From NCBI GenBank assembly GCA_964304625.1, contig OZ199840.1, positions 2,046,001 through 2,110,000 on the forward strand: a DNA stretch of 64,000 nucleotides, written 5' to 3'. The DNA comes from Kudoa neothunni. Lineage: Eukaryota; Cnidaria. Positions 12,549-26,189 of the stretch are shown here, piece by piece. How positions within the stretch are numbered: the stretch's first letter is position 1; each line of letters starts with the position of its first letter. The notes beneath the pieces were generated by a model. That model saw nothing but the letters and a program-made list of their open reading frames with translations. It was not told where the DNA came from and made no database searches. The translations under genes and the position numbers were made by a program.

Positions 12549-14276
12549 TTTGCCCTAGTCTCTAGTGGAATAGAATCAAACTCTCAATTTGTTAGATTCT
12601 TTTTGCGCGTTGTTGTATATTTGTATAATGTTGTTGTTTATTGGCAGTTTTTAGATTATTATTATTATTAAGCTATTTTTTTATTCTCTGATGAAACTAA
12701 AAATAATTATTTCGTCCTTGAAATTAAAGTGATTTAAAGGTCGTGCGTGATCAAAATCATTACAAACCTGCCATAACCTTGCTTGCGCTTGCGAATATAA
12801 ACAAAAATTTAAAAAATCAGGTTTATTTTGAGCAACTAGTATACTATTCTTATTTAGTTTAATATTTCAAGTGATTTTTAATGCAACATGATGATTTATA
12901 ACTGGATGATTCAACAAAAATCTATGATGCGAAATGTTAAATCTTTCTACTTAGCAGCCATAAACCAATTAGTACAGTGTTTCCCTACACGGCGGGGTGT
13001 GAGAGTCATTCTGGAATGAATTTAAAATTACACTTTATATATTTTGGTTTCGTAACTCTCGTTAGTACCTGTTTAAATCAAGTAAGGACGTAATGCGTAC
13101 AATAATATTTCTGGTTGTTTTCGTCATCAATTAGTTCGGATTCATAAAATGAGATATGATAATTTATTCTGTTTAATTCTACGATATAGCGCATTATGAT
13201 AGTAGTTCATATTAAGTGTGTTCAATGTACAAAATCTAGCTATCGCTATTTTCATGTAAAATCGGAACTTTGTTATCTTTCAAAATAACACATTTATATG
13301 CTTAAGCTGTAATTAGGTTGTCAACATTTTTGTCTACTTAGAAATAATCTATATCCATAACAATAAAACCACGATGTAGTTTCAACTTTGTCTTCTGTCC
13401 AAATTTGAGGTCCATCATTTAATTGTATAGTTTGTATTACGTTACGTTTCAAGTTTTACTTTCGAATTTGCACCTAGCCTCTGATATAAATCTATATCTA
13501 AGTTAATTGTTCTTTAAAGTATAGGTAAAACAAGGATCAAAACATTCATTCATACACATAAATAAATGATCGCCAATTTTAACAATACATATATTTGTTA
13601 TTTTATTCGAGTATATTTAGAAGGCATATTTTTTGAATCTATTGAATTTTTATTAACCCACTGCCTCATAATTTAAATTAACATATGACTCAATATAGAA
13701 TAAGGAAGTCGCTAGATTTATTCAGCACTAGAGAGCGTATGAAACAAGCTTATCGACTACAATACATACAAATAATTAGTATTGCAATTAATTAAAAATA
13801 GGAAACGATTTTCACGTTTCTTAGTCCAATCAAATGTCCTGCTATGAATTACTTACGAAAACCCAGCGAGAGCATGAGAACCGCCAGATCAAATAAATAC
13901 CAACAATTGATTTTGAAATATTGTTTCTTGTGAACTATACGAATTGGCTATTTTTATTTGGTTCATTAATTTTCATCTTTAAGTATGGAACTAATTTAAG
14001 CGACCAGCCTTTTATAATTTAGTAGTACTCTTTTTTTATTTATTTCTTGTGTCTAATATTTTGAAATAATTGTAATTGCATTATTTATTAAAATTATTTA
14101 TTACTTTACATAAAAATGATATATATTAGTAGGAATGAATAATAGCTCCAATCATTCATGGAGTGTTAAGTCATGAGGAATTAAAAGATAATGTCCACCC
14201 TTTTTCACTAGTGCATAGCAAATAAAGTTAACCAAAACATTTTAGTTTTAATTTAATTAATATATATATATATATA
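12549..14276. other. AT-rich intergenic DNA downstream of BRE1
   Basis: No gene found. A CAGTGTTTCCC motif near 12974 resembles a hAT tip, but no partner end was found. Confidence 0.45.
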
Positions 14277-14415
14277 TTGATTGGTCATTGTTTATGTAAT
14301 ATGTTTTTTATCATATTACATAAAAATTTTTATAAAAATTATTTTAAAAAGATGTTAAATAATAACAACGTGTCACGTGATTGACCAATTTCACGCACTT
14401 TTCGGGCGCTTCTTG
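14277..14415 (+). repeat. Miniature element family 1, partial copy
   Basis: The body (ATTGGTCATTG ... TTAAATAATAACAACG, GTCACGTGAT) aligns with the copy at 25690-25800 at roughly 70% identity by eye. It ends in ACCAATTTCACGCACTTTTC, similar to the terminal repeat of the 25.6 kb copy. It also contains an (AT)n run at its left edge. Confidence 0.5.
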
Positions 14416-17021
14416 TTTTTTATTTAATTAAGTCGATATTTAATGCAAAAAAACTCCTATAACTATATCTATTTCCAAAAAATACAGTATTACTTATTAT
14501 TCTGAAATTACTCAGTCTAATGACCCAAAAACTGCCACTGCATCACGTTTTAAAATATTTATCTCGACTCATAATGGCATCCAAGAGATGAAAAATAAAA
14601 TAATCGAAATCTATAAATGTTTAAACAATTTAAAAATAGAAATTATTTGCATGTAGGACAATTTGATTCTGTTGGTGAAGATGTGGATTGAATGGAAACG
14701 AAACAAAAAGATTGTAATAAAAGTAAGCGTTGTCACCATAATCTTCAAGAGAAATCAATTAGCCAAATAAAAAGGTTTATCTTCATTAAAAAAACTCATG
14801 TGAAATTCGTGGAGGGTTTCGTTGTTTTTAAAAAAGTCAAATTCTATTAATTAATCTGCTGACGTTACGCCACTAACTACTTCAGATTGGATCAATCGAA
14901 TCAGCAGTTTTTTTAAGATACTCTGAAAATTTTATTTACAATGTAGACGAAACTGTCTTATTCTACCAATAGCAACAATTGGAGTATTTCATTGATTGCT
15001 GAAAAATAGTTTTTTGCTATTAATACATTTCTCGAGTTTTAATTATTTTTTAAAAATTAATATATAATTATCTGGATTTTTCAAACGCAACTTAATCATT
15101 ATAAAATATGATTTTTTTTGAACAAATTTGGCGCACTTTTTCTCAGGCCCGTGGGGATTACGTAAAATTGGTTTCTCAGTGTATTCTTTATGGTTAAAAT
15201 AGTATACAAGGAAGATATTGCTTTTACATCAAAGATGTTCATTGTTCCAAATATAGCGGTTGATCTACTCTCTACTGTTTAATATTTCATTGCTGCAGCT
15301 TTTGGGACAGAGTTCGATTTTTTTACTTGCTATTGACGCACAACCCATAATTTTCATAGTTAAGACAAAATAATCCTTACGCACGACCACCCATAAGTTA
15401 ATGTATTACGTTCATGTAATGGAGATTAAGAATGTTATTATTAATATTATTGAAATTAATGTATATATCTACTCTACAATAAATCAAATGTGTTTTTAAC
15501 TCCTTCAGGATTTAGGAAGGACATCGATGATTAGATTAAGGTTCATCATATAAATTTTTTAAAATTTATATTAGAAAAATGTTACGCGTTTCATCTAATA
15601 TTGTGAGAGTACGAATATTTAATATTTTTTATAAAAATAAATATGTATTTTCATTATCTAATCAACATTAGAAATGAATTGAACTAGTCTCTATAGATTT
15701 ATCGTGTCTATATTTGAGTGAAATTAATCTTTAATAACTTTTCAGAGGATCCAAAGATGAGTCATAAATAAGTAAATCTAGCAGATGGTATAAAATAATT
15801 GGAATAATCAACTCATAAATTGGTGCCGTCAGTATTAAATATGGCGTTGGTGTAAAATTGCATTGTGTATTGTTTTAAATTAGATTTGTACGGAAGAATG
15901 ACAACAGCTATAAAATTCGAGTTTTTATTATCCTTAGAGTTAACTTGAAAACATTCACTCAATTACCATCGAAACGGATTTTTCCAGGATATAACTGATA
16001 CTAAAACATCATATTATAATTAGAATAATTAGTAAATATCTATTTGGATGGCAAATAATATTCAAATGTCGTTATTTTTGAGCATATTTAAGTAATAGGC
16101 TATTGACACAGAGATTTTGAATCCTATGTGGCAGATAAGCTTGGGTATGTGTATCTTTTCAGTCCCAGAGACTCTTATTTATAGTTGATGTATAAACTTT
16201 ATTTTTCAGAAATTGCAATATTTAACTATTCATTATAGGTGTAACTATACTCGCCTGTATATTATGATTTGTTGCAATAGACATTTCCCTACCCATTTAC
16301 GTGCATAATAGAGTAGACAGGAAAAGAGCCAAAACTTAACTTATCCTCATTAACTGTCGTCCTTTCGTGATTTTTTTAATCGTGTGAGCATACGAAATCA
16401 AAATAATTTAGTACTTATTTAACAACATTCACGTACATTAAATATAATGGGGGACTATTATATTTAGTTTTCAAACAACTTATTGTATGTGATTCAGTAA
16501 TAAAGTAAAATATTGTTTTGTATTTAATGTGTAAACTCAAAAAATGTTTTATTCTGAATATTGGAAATTCTTAATAATAAAATCATATAAATATACATGA
16601 AAAGGATGAAAAAAACAATTGAGGTGTTTAATTTATTTATATTAATTGATCATATATTACCACAGCAATATAAGAATATTAACCGATTTTATTATAATAA
16701 AAATTTAATTAATTATTTAATGACACGTTTAAGGAGAACGAAAACATGGGCTTTTATTCGTTGTTCCTAAACTTTACCACATTCTAATTTAGACACAGAC
16801 TCATGAAACATTGACCCGCAACCTTCGGTTTCTTACTATATTGTGACTAGATGTAATTTCACTAATATACTCTCATTAATTAAGATTTCGTGATGTAGAC
16901 ATGAGAAGAATAGGGGAAATAATTTTCACTACACAAACAATGGATAATATCGCATAGAAAACGTTTAAATAATCGAAAAATTCAATATATATGGAAAAAA
17001 AGCTAATAAAAACTATAAAAA
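14416..17021. other. AT-rich intergenic DNA
   Basis: No coding frames. 15120-15185 (GGCGCACTTTTTC ... GGGGATTACGTAAAATTGG) matches the right end of miniature element family 1. 16160-16240 resembles the dispersed TATTTATAGTTGAT repeat. The rest shows nothing recognisable. Confidence 0.45.
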
Positions 17022-17833
17022 CTATTCAGAAATGTTAAGAGCCGTTGTTTTGGTGTGTTCGTGTTTATTGACTCTAACTGTAGACTTGGAAGGATCAACC
17101 AAGTCCAACTCATAACTGTACACTGTAGCATCGTTGTTTTGAATATCCAGAATCATATAAGAAGCGATAGCAGCTTTAGAGGAAGCACCGCTAAATGTTA
17201 ACGATGAAAAATGGTTTTAATTGTTGGAAATGATTAAAATCTTACGTGTCACTTGCCAACAAACAACCAGTAGCTGAACCCGGATCAATAATTAACAAGT
17301 TATGTGTTTGTTTCACTGACAACTTGTGATCTCCACCACAAATAAGTATATCTAGACGGTTTTTACGCGCATAAGTATCACAGCTTAATTCGCAATCTTG
17401 AGGGGTGAATTCGCAACTACTACACAAGCCTACGGTGAAGTTCTCGATGTCCATTTTGATAAATGTTTTTAAATTTTTCATCTGAATAAAAAGTGTATCA
17501 TTTCCTCGGTTATTGATAACCAATATAAAAAATGATACTCTATCGAATTCCCCCCTGACACAATAAACTTTGTTGCAAACCGATTTCAAATAATCCATAG
17601 TCAACTTGCCAGTGACATTCCCAGTGCAGAAAATGTGTTGGATTTTTCCTGGTACCTACAACCAGTTAGTCATAATGAGTTAACAAACCCAAACAAGTTA
17701 CTTACCAATAACTTACTCAGCGGTTCTGGTATATTCGGAGCAAGTTGTGGGATGTACATGTTCCCTATCACCAATACTAGCTATAAACATTGATTTTATC
17801 TTTGTGGAACATTAAATACGAAGTTACCACCAT
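17022..17833 (-). CDS. VPS29: Retromer subunit VPS29, 5 exons
   Basis: Scaffold subunit of retromer, which returns cargo from endosomes to the Golgi or plasma membrane; it binds VPS35. On the minus strand the exons are 17831-17833 (the ATG alone, as in human VPS29), 17706-17780, 17539-17655, 17246-17481 and 17022-17190. They join in frame to about 199 residues (human 182-186). The 57-base intron 17482-17538 has no stop and is divisible by three, but removing it restores exact alignment with human VPS29 (VRGEFDR then MKNLKTF). Recognisable blocks: LVLVIGNMYIP, VPGKIQHIFCTGN, VRGEFD, DILICGGDHK, DPGSATG. The phosphoesterase-type metal ligands are mostly changed (see findings). Identity is secure. 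Confidence 0.93.
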
Positions 17834-19944
17834 CGGAAGACCACACTCAATCAATGTTCGAGATTCAATCGCCACATAATCGTGTTAGTTCTCGTCAACA
17901 ATAAACATTTGTTTAGATATGTCGTTAAATAATTTCCCACCAAAGAACTAACCATTCATTATTTCATTCAACACAAAGGAATTAATGTATAAAAGTATAA
18001 TTGTTTTGAGACTAAAAACCTAATATGTAATCAACAACAATGGATTGTTTTATAATATTGTATACTCGTGTCATTTTCGTACTGAATATAATTTTTGCGA
18101 ATAAATTTATAAACCTTATTGTAGTTTGGTTTACCAAGTTGCTAAAAAGTTCCAGTTATTAATTTATTTGATAAATCCAGATTGCTTAGCTTAATCGGTT
18201 AATAACAAATTAAATAAATCATTTATTAAAGTCTGAAAATATATTATTTTAAAAAATAGGAAAATCGCACCAAGTTCAGCACTCTCATTTCTAATAATAA
18301 AATTTTTCAATTAAAATAAATAAATAAATAAATAGCCATTATAGATTTTATGAACGATTTAGCCGAGAAGTTTTTATACTTTTGTTCATTGATAAAATAT
18401 GTTCTAACTACTAGCTAGTGAAGTTACAGCCGAGTTCAATATATCAAATTTTATAAATGTATCACACATTCATCCGCTAATCGGCTTTATAATGTTTCGT
18501 CTTATTACGATATCATTAATTCAAAATCGTTTAATTATATTATAATTATAAACATCTATTCACATTGGATTTTTGAAGTTTTGATTTAAAATGCAATGGT
18601 AAAGAGAATGTCTAAAGATTGTTAGGAATTGGTTGATCTTAGATAGATCATCCAAATTAACATTATATAATAATATCTATAGCATAATTAATCGGAAATT
18701 AAACTTGAAATCCTTGTAAAATGTTATTCGAGAATTATTTTGAATTTTAAAGTAGATTTTTTAGGCATTTGAAAAGTTATTTGGGATCGTGAGAAATTAT
18801 TTACGATTAAAATTAAGTTCAATAATTTTTTGCATTTGTAAGATTCATTTTTATATGTAGGTGTAATTTTTCGGACATTTAATAAAGATTATTCTTTTAT
18901 AATCTTGTTGAAAATATAAATTTAATGTTTTTAAAAATAATCATATAATCAACCAATCAACCTGCGATTGAAGACATTTTATATTAGAAAATATATTTGA
19001 AAAATAGAGTTACTAGCTATTTAACTAACATTTTCTATACGGTAATTAGGAGAATATATAAAAAATAACCAAAAAATTGGTAGCTTTTTCAGTTATAATT
19101 CTTTTTCCCATTCTTAATGTAATATCGATTAATAAAATTCATCGGAATATTCACATTTACTCAGAAACTAGTTGTACCATATTATTTTTGAAAATGTAGT
19201 GATTATTTATTAAATATACTAAGATTATTCAAACGATGATACTTTTAGATAATTGAAAAATTATTGCACAACCTTACTGATCTATCTATAATATATAATA
19301 CAATCCGAATGTTAGATAAATGAATTGACCAGCCTATCTAATTTAATATTCAAACACTAGTTAGAATAAATTAACTTAGACTCAAACAATAATTGTTTTA
19401 TAATATGTGATTCCACCAAAGCGTTTATATTTATATTTTAAGCATTCATTTAAACTCGCTGTTTCCGTCTAACATTATTTATTTATCCTCTTTTGTTAAA
19501 TGATACTCTTACATTTTAATCCCATTATTTCTCAGGAAATCATATCAATAACGATGATAAATTTTATTATTTTATAAATGTTTATTCGTTTAAATAAACT
19601 TAAAACAAATTAAACTCTTAAAAAATTTAGTTACTCATAATTACGGTAGAAATATTTCTGAATATCAATGAACGCTTATTTCAACGCAATAAAAAATACA
19701 CGTTATACGTTTTCTAGATTGCTCAGAATAAAATATTTTCTCTAACATTTATAATCATTTTGTGTATAATGTTCGTTTAGATGAACAAGAGAAAAATAAT
19801 ATCTCGTTGACGCTATATTTTAAATATTTTCTGCAAAATAACGCCGAAATGTTGTAATAATTATTATAACATTCGAATACATACTCAAAAATTTGAAATA
19901 GCGCCTTTTGAAACAACGTAATTTATTTTTATGCTTATTCTTAT
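17834..19944. other. AT-rich intergenic DNA
   Basis: No gene or RNA recognised. It contains an (AAAT)n run at about 18315-18335 and many short A/T-only stretches. Confidence 0.45.
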
Positions 19945-21670
19945 TACCGTATATACTCGTGTAAAAGTCGCACTTTTTTTCAAAAAACTCTACTTCAGAA
20001 ACCGCGTGCGACTTTAATTTTACATGAGACATCGACGTAAAATTTAGGCTGGTAGTTAGTAAAGTATATAAATCGTCCGTAATAAGTTTATGTTCTACTT
20101 TTTATCATTATTTATAAAAAAATATTGTTTTACTAAAAATGACGGAATTGTTTTGTTGATATTTAATACATATTTCACCAAAAAAGACATTGATATGACG
20201 CCAAATTAAAATTAAAATTTGCAGAATATGCTATCGAATGTGACAACAATCGACTTGCAGCTAATAAAAATGGAGTTAGCGAAAAGCAGGTACGCGATTG
20301 GAGAAAATCTGTTCTACCGTTGGAAGAAATGTCAGTTTCAAAAATAGCCAATAGGGGAACGACGTCAAAATTTATCTGCGAAGAGGAAGAGTTAAACAGG
20401 TGGATAAATGAAATGAGACAAAGCGGATACGTGGTGACGCGCGGAGCGATTCGATTAAATTCCAGATATTAAAAAGGACTCAAACTTGAAGCATCGGCTG
20501 GATGGTGTACGCGTCTAATGAACAGGCATAGTTTAGCTCTTAGACAAAGTACAAAAAATTTCCGTCCAATTTAGAAAACAAGATTATCAACTTTCATAAA
20601 TATGTTATAAATATAAGGAAAAAGATAAATTATGATCTTAGTCGAATTGAGTTGGAAACATGAACGAAACACCTATGTTTTTTGATGCTCCAGGTAACCA
20701 GAAAGTTGATAATATAGGAACCAAAACCGTGACGGTTAGAACAACTGGTCACGAAAAAACACACTTTACTTTCGTTTAACCTGTATGGTGGATGGAACTA
20801 TATTGTCTCCGATGATAATTTTTAAACGGAAAACGTTCCCAAAAAAAAATTCTCTCTTGGAGTCGTTATTCATGTTCACGAGAAAGGATGGATGCATGCA
20901 TGCATGCATGTGGAAGGGCTTCATATTTGGATGGAGAAAGTATGGTCTCATCTCCCAGATGGCAATTTGGATAAAAAACCATGTCTGTTAATTTGGGATA
21001 TGTTCCGAGTTCATCTCGTTGATGATGTCAAAAACTACTATAAAATGGATACAGCTGTTATTCCTTCGGGCTTAACCTCAATGTTACAACCTTTAGATGT
21101 TTCTTTAAATTTTCCATTCAAATATAAACTACGCGATCAATGGATCAAACGGATATCAGACAGATTGTCGGAAAAGACAGCACCAGAAAATTTTAAGAGA
21201 CCTGCATTAGCATTGATAGCTAAATGGATAAAGATTTTCGGTTCTCGATAGACATGAGTATAATTAAGAAATCATTCAAAAAATGTGGCATTTCTAATGC
21301 GATGGAAGGAACTGAAGACGATATATTCTGGGAAGACGACGAAGTACACAATAATACGGAAGAAGAGATATACGACGATATACTCGGACATTTGAACAAA
21401 GTGCACGCCCTTTTGACGAGGATGAATTTTTGTCAGCTAAGGATGACGAGGATGAGTTTTTGTCAGCTAAGGATGATGATGACGACAATGAATATTAATA
21501 GTTTGTCAATTTTTTTTAATAATCAAAAATTTTTTGTATAATGAATATTTTCTTTGTTTGTCTTAAAATAATCGGATTTTATTTAAAATATATTTTGTAA
21601 ATCGTTAAATGTTTAGGCATTAATAAATTTTTGATTAATAACTGCGACATATACTCGAGTATCTACATTA
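19945..21670 (+). mobile_element. pogo/Tigger-type (Tc1-mariner superfamily) transposon, both ends
   Basis: The left end after TA at 19945 reads CCGTATATACTCGTGTAAAA. The right end, reverse complemented before TA at 21669-21670, reads ATGTAGATACTCGAGTATAT. Both continue into GTCGCA, giving 27-base inverted repeats with a TA target duplication. Length about 1.7 kb. Inside lies a DDE_1 transposase relic on the plus strand. Confidence 0.85.
20215..21500 (+). pseudogene. pogo-type transposase (DDE_1), broken
   Basis: The pieces read in order: an N-terminal helix-turn-helix region; RGAIRLNSR and GWCTRLMNRH (CENP-B-like DNA binding); NMNETPMFFD; KTVTVRTTGHEKTHFT; PMIIFKRKTFPK; EKGWM; LIWDMFRVHL; VIPSGLTSMLQPLDVSLN; and a very acidic tail with a tandem DEDEFLSAKD. 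They lie in several frames, with breaks before 20785 and near 20890. The first catalytic Asp of the usual NMDET motif reads Asn, while the second (WDMFRVH) and third (PLDV) are kept. A GCAT microsatellite at 20890-20910 sits inside the gene. Confidence 0.8.
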
Positions 21671-21946
21671 AGCCTTGGATAATTGATCTGACACGATCAC
21701 AAATAGTTAGTTAATTCAAAGCATAGTGTCGATTAGTAATCATTCGAAAATTTTCAATTTAATGCAATAAATATTTTCAAAAACTAAAATATCACACAGA
21801 ACATTATTTACACAAAGTCAACATATGGATTGGTGTGTATTGAAATCATTCCATAATTTCAATCAAAGTATCTAAGAACTTTGCTCGTTCAGTAGTCGGA
21901 ATTTGGATGACTAAATGTTAAAATATTTACATATTTGCGAAAACAC

Positions 21947-24900
21947 CTAAATGATACTATTTGTTTTGAAATATGGCGCCAGCACTTGAAGACCTAAATG
22001 TTCAAGTGTTTTTTTGAAATATTCTCCAAGCTGGTTATTGGTGGTACAGGCTTCGTTGACAGCTGGCACACCAATAATAGTGGAGACATGTGGATCGTCG
22101 CTTTGTAGACAGAGAATTAACGGCATGCTTAGCGCCTTTCGATTTTTAGTCTACAATTAATCAACCTGATAGATTTACGCCCAACTAAAAACAAACATCC
22201 TACCAATGAAACATGTGCATTGAGGAGATATTTTGCAAAAAAATCTAACACAGGTCCAACACTTTTGGTGACATGCGTGTGAAATCCCTAAAATTTGGCA
22301 ATTACACCAGCCAGCATAAATAACGTCAATCCACGCATTGTGATGAGACCCACCTCAGGTATAACACCAAGATGAAAAGGTCCAGCAGAAATAACATAAT
22401 GAAGATCGATAAAAGATTGAATTTGGTTGCATATATGTTTGATCTAAGTGGAGATTCAATCAAAAATTAAGTCACTAATGACTATTACAGCAAATTTGGT
22501 ATCTTCTAAAACACCGCCAATAATATCAATGGAAGAACTAATTGGAAGATCAAGTACACATGTAAAACAGCCAATTCAATTTAACAAATACCGATCCAGT
22601 ATTTGTAAAGCCGATAGGTATTGACTGCTCATATCATTAACAACATCAACATTCTATGAGAAAATCATAAAATTGAGTCTGAAAATAATAGCCGTATTTC
22701 TGGCATGTAAAATTTGTATATTATTAATACATCTTTACAAAAGTCCAAACAGGTCATCACACAAAAAACAATATCTAAGGCTGAAATCTCTAGTTGGTAA
22801 CCATAGTTCACCACGAATGAGGGTATGGTAAGATTTTTAATCCTAAACGGATAAGAATAGAGGGGTTGGATTTTATTTAATTATGGAGACGCGCACTCAC
22901 CTAAATCTGTCAGAGTTCCTTTCAAGCATATCTGTCAAGGTGTTTTTGTAAGTGACCGACATGAGTTGATATTTCTGTTGGCATTGCTTAATTGGCAATC
23001 TACATGGGTGTAATTGATGAAATAGGAAATTAAATATCACCCCACATGAGCCAAATATTCCATTAGTTTCTTCCTACCTTTGACTGTCCATATTTTGAAA
23101 CTTTAACGTAAAGTAAAAAAATATATGAAATAATTTAACAATAATTAAAACCACCTGCAAGATGTTGACAAAGATTTCAACATGCTCTCCAACAGCGACC
23201 AATGTCTGTAGAGAAAAAGATTCAACCTTGAGATATATTATAATTAATCATTGTGAGTGTGCGTTAGTCAATACTCATTCTTGTAGCTTATGCTCATTTT
23301 GTAACTGTCAATGTGAGTTCGATCGTGTCGATCGTTCATACTGATTCTAAGGAGATGTTGTTGTAGATATGTAACTAAGCTAATGTAGTTTTCACTAGAA
23401 AGAAATTATTAAGCTTCTTCACATGAGTGACTAATGAATGAGTAGATTTATAAATACGTCTTTAGCTGAAATAACTGAAATATGAAATAAAAATTGATAA
23501 TATAATTTTAGTTGGAAATCCTCTCAATCTATTCTATTATTTTGGAAAAATTAAATAACAAAAAATAATTAAAGTCTATCTAGTGTCCAAAAGACATGAT
23601 TTTGAGTGCAATTATATATGTCTTAATAATTAGTCATCTATGATTATATTTTGTCGGATTAGGTTTTTTAAGAAATTTAAATTCGTAATATTTTCGTTAT
23701 AAACGTATTATTTTAAAATGAGGATAATAAAAAAATGTCAGATATATCCAAAATTTGTTGACTTTGAACGAGTAATCGATCAAACTTGTGGATACAAACA
23801 AGGCTCTTATATTGGGAAATAAATATTTTATCGTAAAGTAATAAAAAAAATTTTAAACCGATATTTTAAATTTTTAATCCTAAATAGAAAACACGTTTGT
23901 GTGAGGCTCATTTTTAATCGCAGTAACTCTTATTTAGAGTTGAGTTTTTAAGTTGATTTTAAATAACCTGCTGTATTTAATTATTAACCACCCTCAAAAT
24001 TACACTCACCTAGATATTATGATGTGTTGCAAGCAACATTTCTACTTTAGAAAGAATGATAAGAAGGCAATTAACTAGTTAGGAGCGATATTTTACGAAG
24101 CTCACTCAAGCGTAATGGGTTAGATTACCAAAATAAATTTGTCACCGACTTACGCATATCTCAAAAATATACAAATAAATAATTAATTTAATTCAATATT
24201 GTATTAAATGAAATTTGAAATAATACATACAATTTAAATTAATGACTTAGAACATTATTTTCTCGCATAATTTGAGTAAAAACACATTAGACAAAATAAG
24301 ATTAATAAACAAGCATCACGAACGCTACATTCAATTTAACTAAGACGAGTTAGATCGTCGTAAAATCTCGAGATAATTTGAGAGTTATTTAAATAATAAT
24401 CAATTACCGTGACAATTTATCGCTAAAAAAATTATAAGTAATCCCACATATTGTGCACCTAAACAATGTGATTAATAAAGTAATTATCAGTGTATATAAT
24501 AAGTAATTATTGGACACAAACAATTATCCCACATAAATTTCAACTACCATAAAATATCAAGATTATCTTTTCGTAACTTTACCACCAACTCAAACAAAAT
24601 TTTACAACTCTACATCAAACATCCCGCATCATCATAACCGCTGTCAATGTGACAATCCATATACCGGAACGGTGTGTCTGCATCCATCCATGTATTGATA
24701 TTGTGAGGATTGCCTAGCAACATAATCCTCATTGTTGCTATCGGCCACCATCTCATTATCATCTGAATTTGCCAACAAATAGTCCCGAATGTGTTCTTCA
24801 CTAGGTATTCTACTTAGATCTTCTTCTCGATCGATCACCACATTGACCAACTGTTTATCGTATAAGTTTCTAATATTCCATGGTTGATACCTGGCGGAGA

Positions 24901-25398
24901 AGAATAAAAAGAATTTAGGGATGTATGCGAAGATAGATGGAATTACGAATCCAGTATATAAATTTGGCAGTCGGTTTCCGGTTGATAATATTTTGACAGG
25001 TTAACATTGCCGCCACAATTAACACAAACTATGTTATTACACTATTCCAGATAATCACCCAAAAGATAATAAATAAAGCTCTCATTACAATAGTCAGATT
25101 TTCTCTTATTGTGTTCTCAAATTGGTTTCGATTGTGCACACATTTTAGAGTGTAAGAAATATTCTCCATTTTAAAAAGGTTCTAAATCCCCTATTTACAA
25201 AATGCGGAGAAAAAATAGCTAACTAACCAATAAGATTTTCGTTGAACACACTGCATCAACATCAACAGAGCATAATACTAAAACGTTGTTCTAAAAAACA
25301 GTTAAATAACTGAAATATGAATTAACGATAGAAGCTTGAGATGCTACCTTGGTTCGAATTGGCTTGTAAAAATCTTCTAATAGGTCGTAAACCAACAT
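21947..25398 (-). CDS. CDC45: Replication factor CDC45, 17 exons
   Basis: Part of the CMG replicative helicase (CDC45-MCM-GINS) in the nucleus. Minus-strand exons, 5' to 3': 25348-25398, 25228-25290, 25089-25181, 24947-25041, 24665-24890, 24548-24609, 24408-24458, 23275-23394, 23155-23226, 23041-23100, 22901-22999, 22731-22842, 22592-22653, 22489-22537, 22354-22443, 22204-22287 and 21947-22150. All junctions are GT-AG and keep frame, giving about 530 residues (human 566). Matching blocks include VLVLCSVDVDAVCSTKIL (DHH-like fold), VNCGGNVNL, ILFELVVKL, LFLYRHWSLLESML, FKIWTVKGRKKLMEYL, LPIKQCQQKYQLM, ALDIVF, VISAGPF and STIIGVPAVNE. One intron is long (about 1.0 kb, 23395-24407); the others are mostly 40-110 bases. 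Confidence 0.93.
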
Positions 25399-25647
25399 TA
25401 AACTGTGTCACTTCCCAGATAATAATAAAGATTCAACGCACACAGCCAACGTGCCGCTCGTAATCAATCGGATCCCGCCAAATCACATACCCAGTCATAT
25501 GCTTGTCATATGTTTTTTAATCCTCCTACCAGTTTAAGCATATCTTGAAACTAATATATAGCCAATTAGAAGTTGAGTGGTAATTCAAACCTAAATCTTA
25601 GGGTTAATTCTATCATTAATTAACTAGACAATTAATACTGCTGTAAG

Positions 25648-25855
25648 CAACCAATTTCACGCATTTTTGAAAACCCTATCTAATTAGAATATTGGTTGGT
25701 TATTGCTTATATAATATGTTTCTTGTAATATTTCTATCAAAATTTGTAGAAAAATTATTTTATAAAGCTGCCAAATAATGTAACTGGAAGTCACGTGATC
25801 ACACGAGTTGACGTACTTCCCCTTGGTCCCGGGGGAAATGCGTGAAATTGGTTCC
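25648..25855. mobile_element. Miniature inverted-repeat element, family 1 (complete copy)
   Basis: About 208 bases bounded by AACCAATTTCACGCATTT (25649-25666) and its inverse AAATGCGTGAAATTGGTT (25836-25853). No coding capacity. Related pieces lie at 14277-14415, 15120-15185 and 44171-44235. It sits just upstream of CDC45 (start 25398). Confidence 0.65.
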
Positions 25856-26189
25856 TCATCGTATTTGTGAAACATATTATTTTACATATTAATTATTTAA
25901 TGCGTTCGTTTTTTTTAAAATTCGATCTAGAATTTAAAATAAGTAGGCTGTCGAAATATTTAGATAATGTAAAAATATTACGTAAACTAATCCCTAATTG
26001 ACTAATATGGGCCCCATTGAATGATACATCTTAATCTCTCGCATTTCGATTATGTTTTCATTTACAGTTAAATGAAACCCCAAGTTTATGTTTATTTGTT
26101 ATCCTCACTAAAATCTGTTGATAGTTGTGATCACAAAAATGTATAAATTCGGTCAGTTTGATGATTGATTTTTTTATAAAGTAGAACTT

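Noticed and set aside
17482-17538. Reading through this stretch as coding in VPS29
   Set aside because: It is open and divisible by three, but it has clean GT-AG borders and would insert 19 hydrophobic residues exactly where human VPS29 has none.
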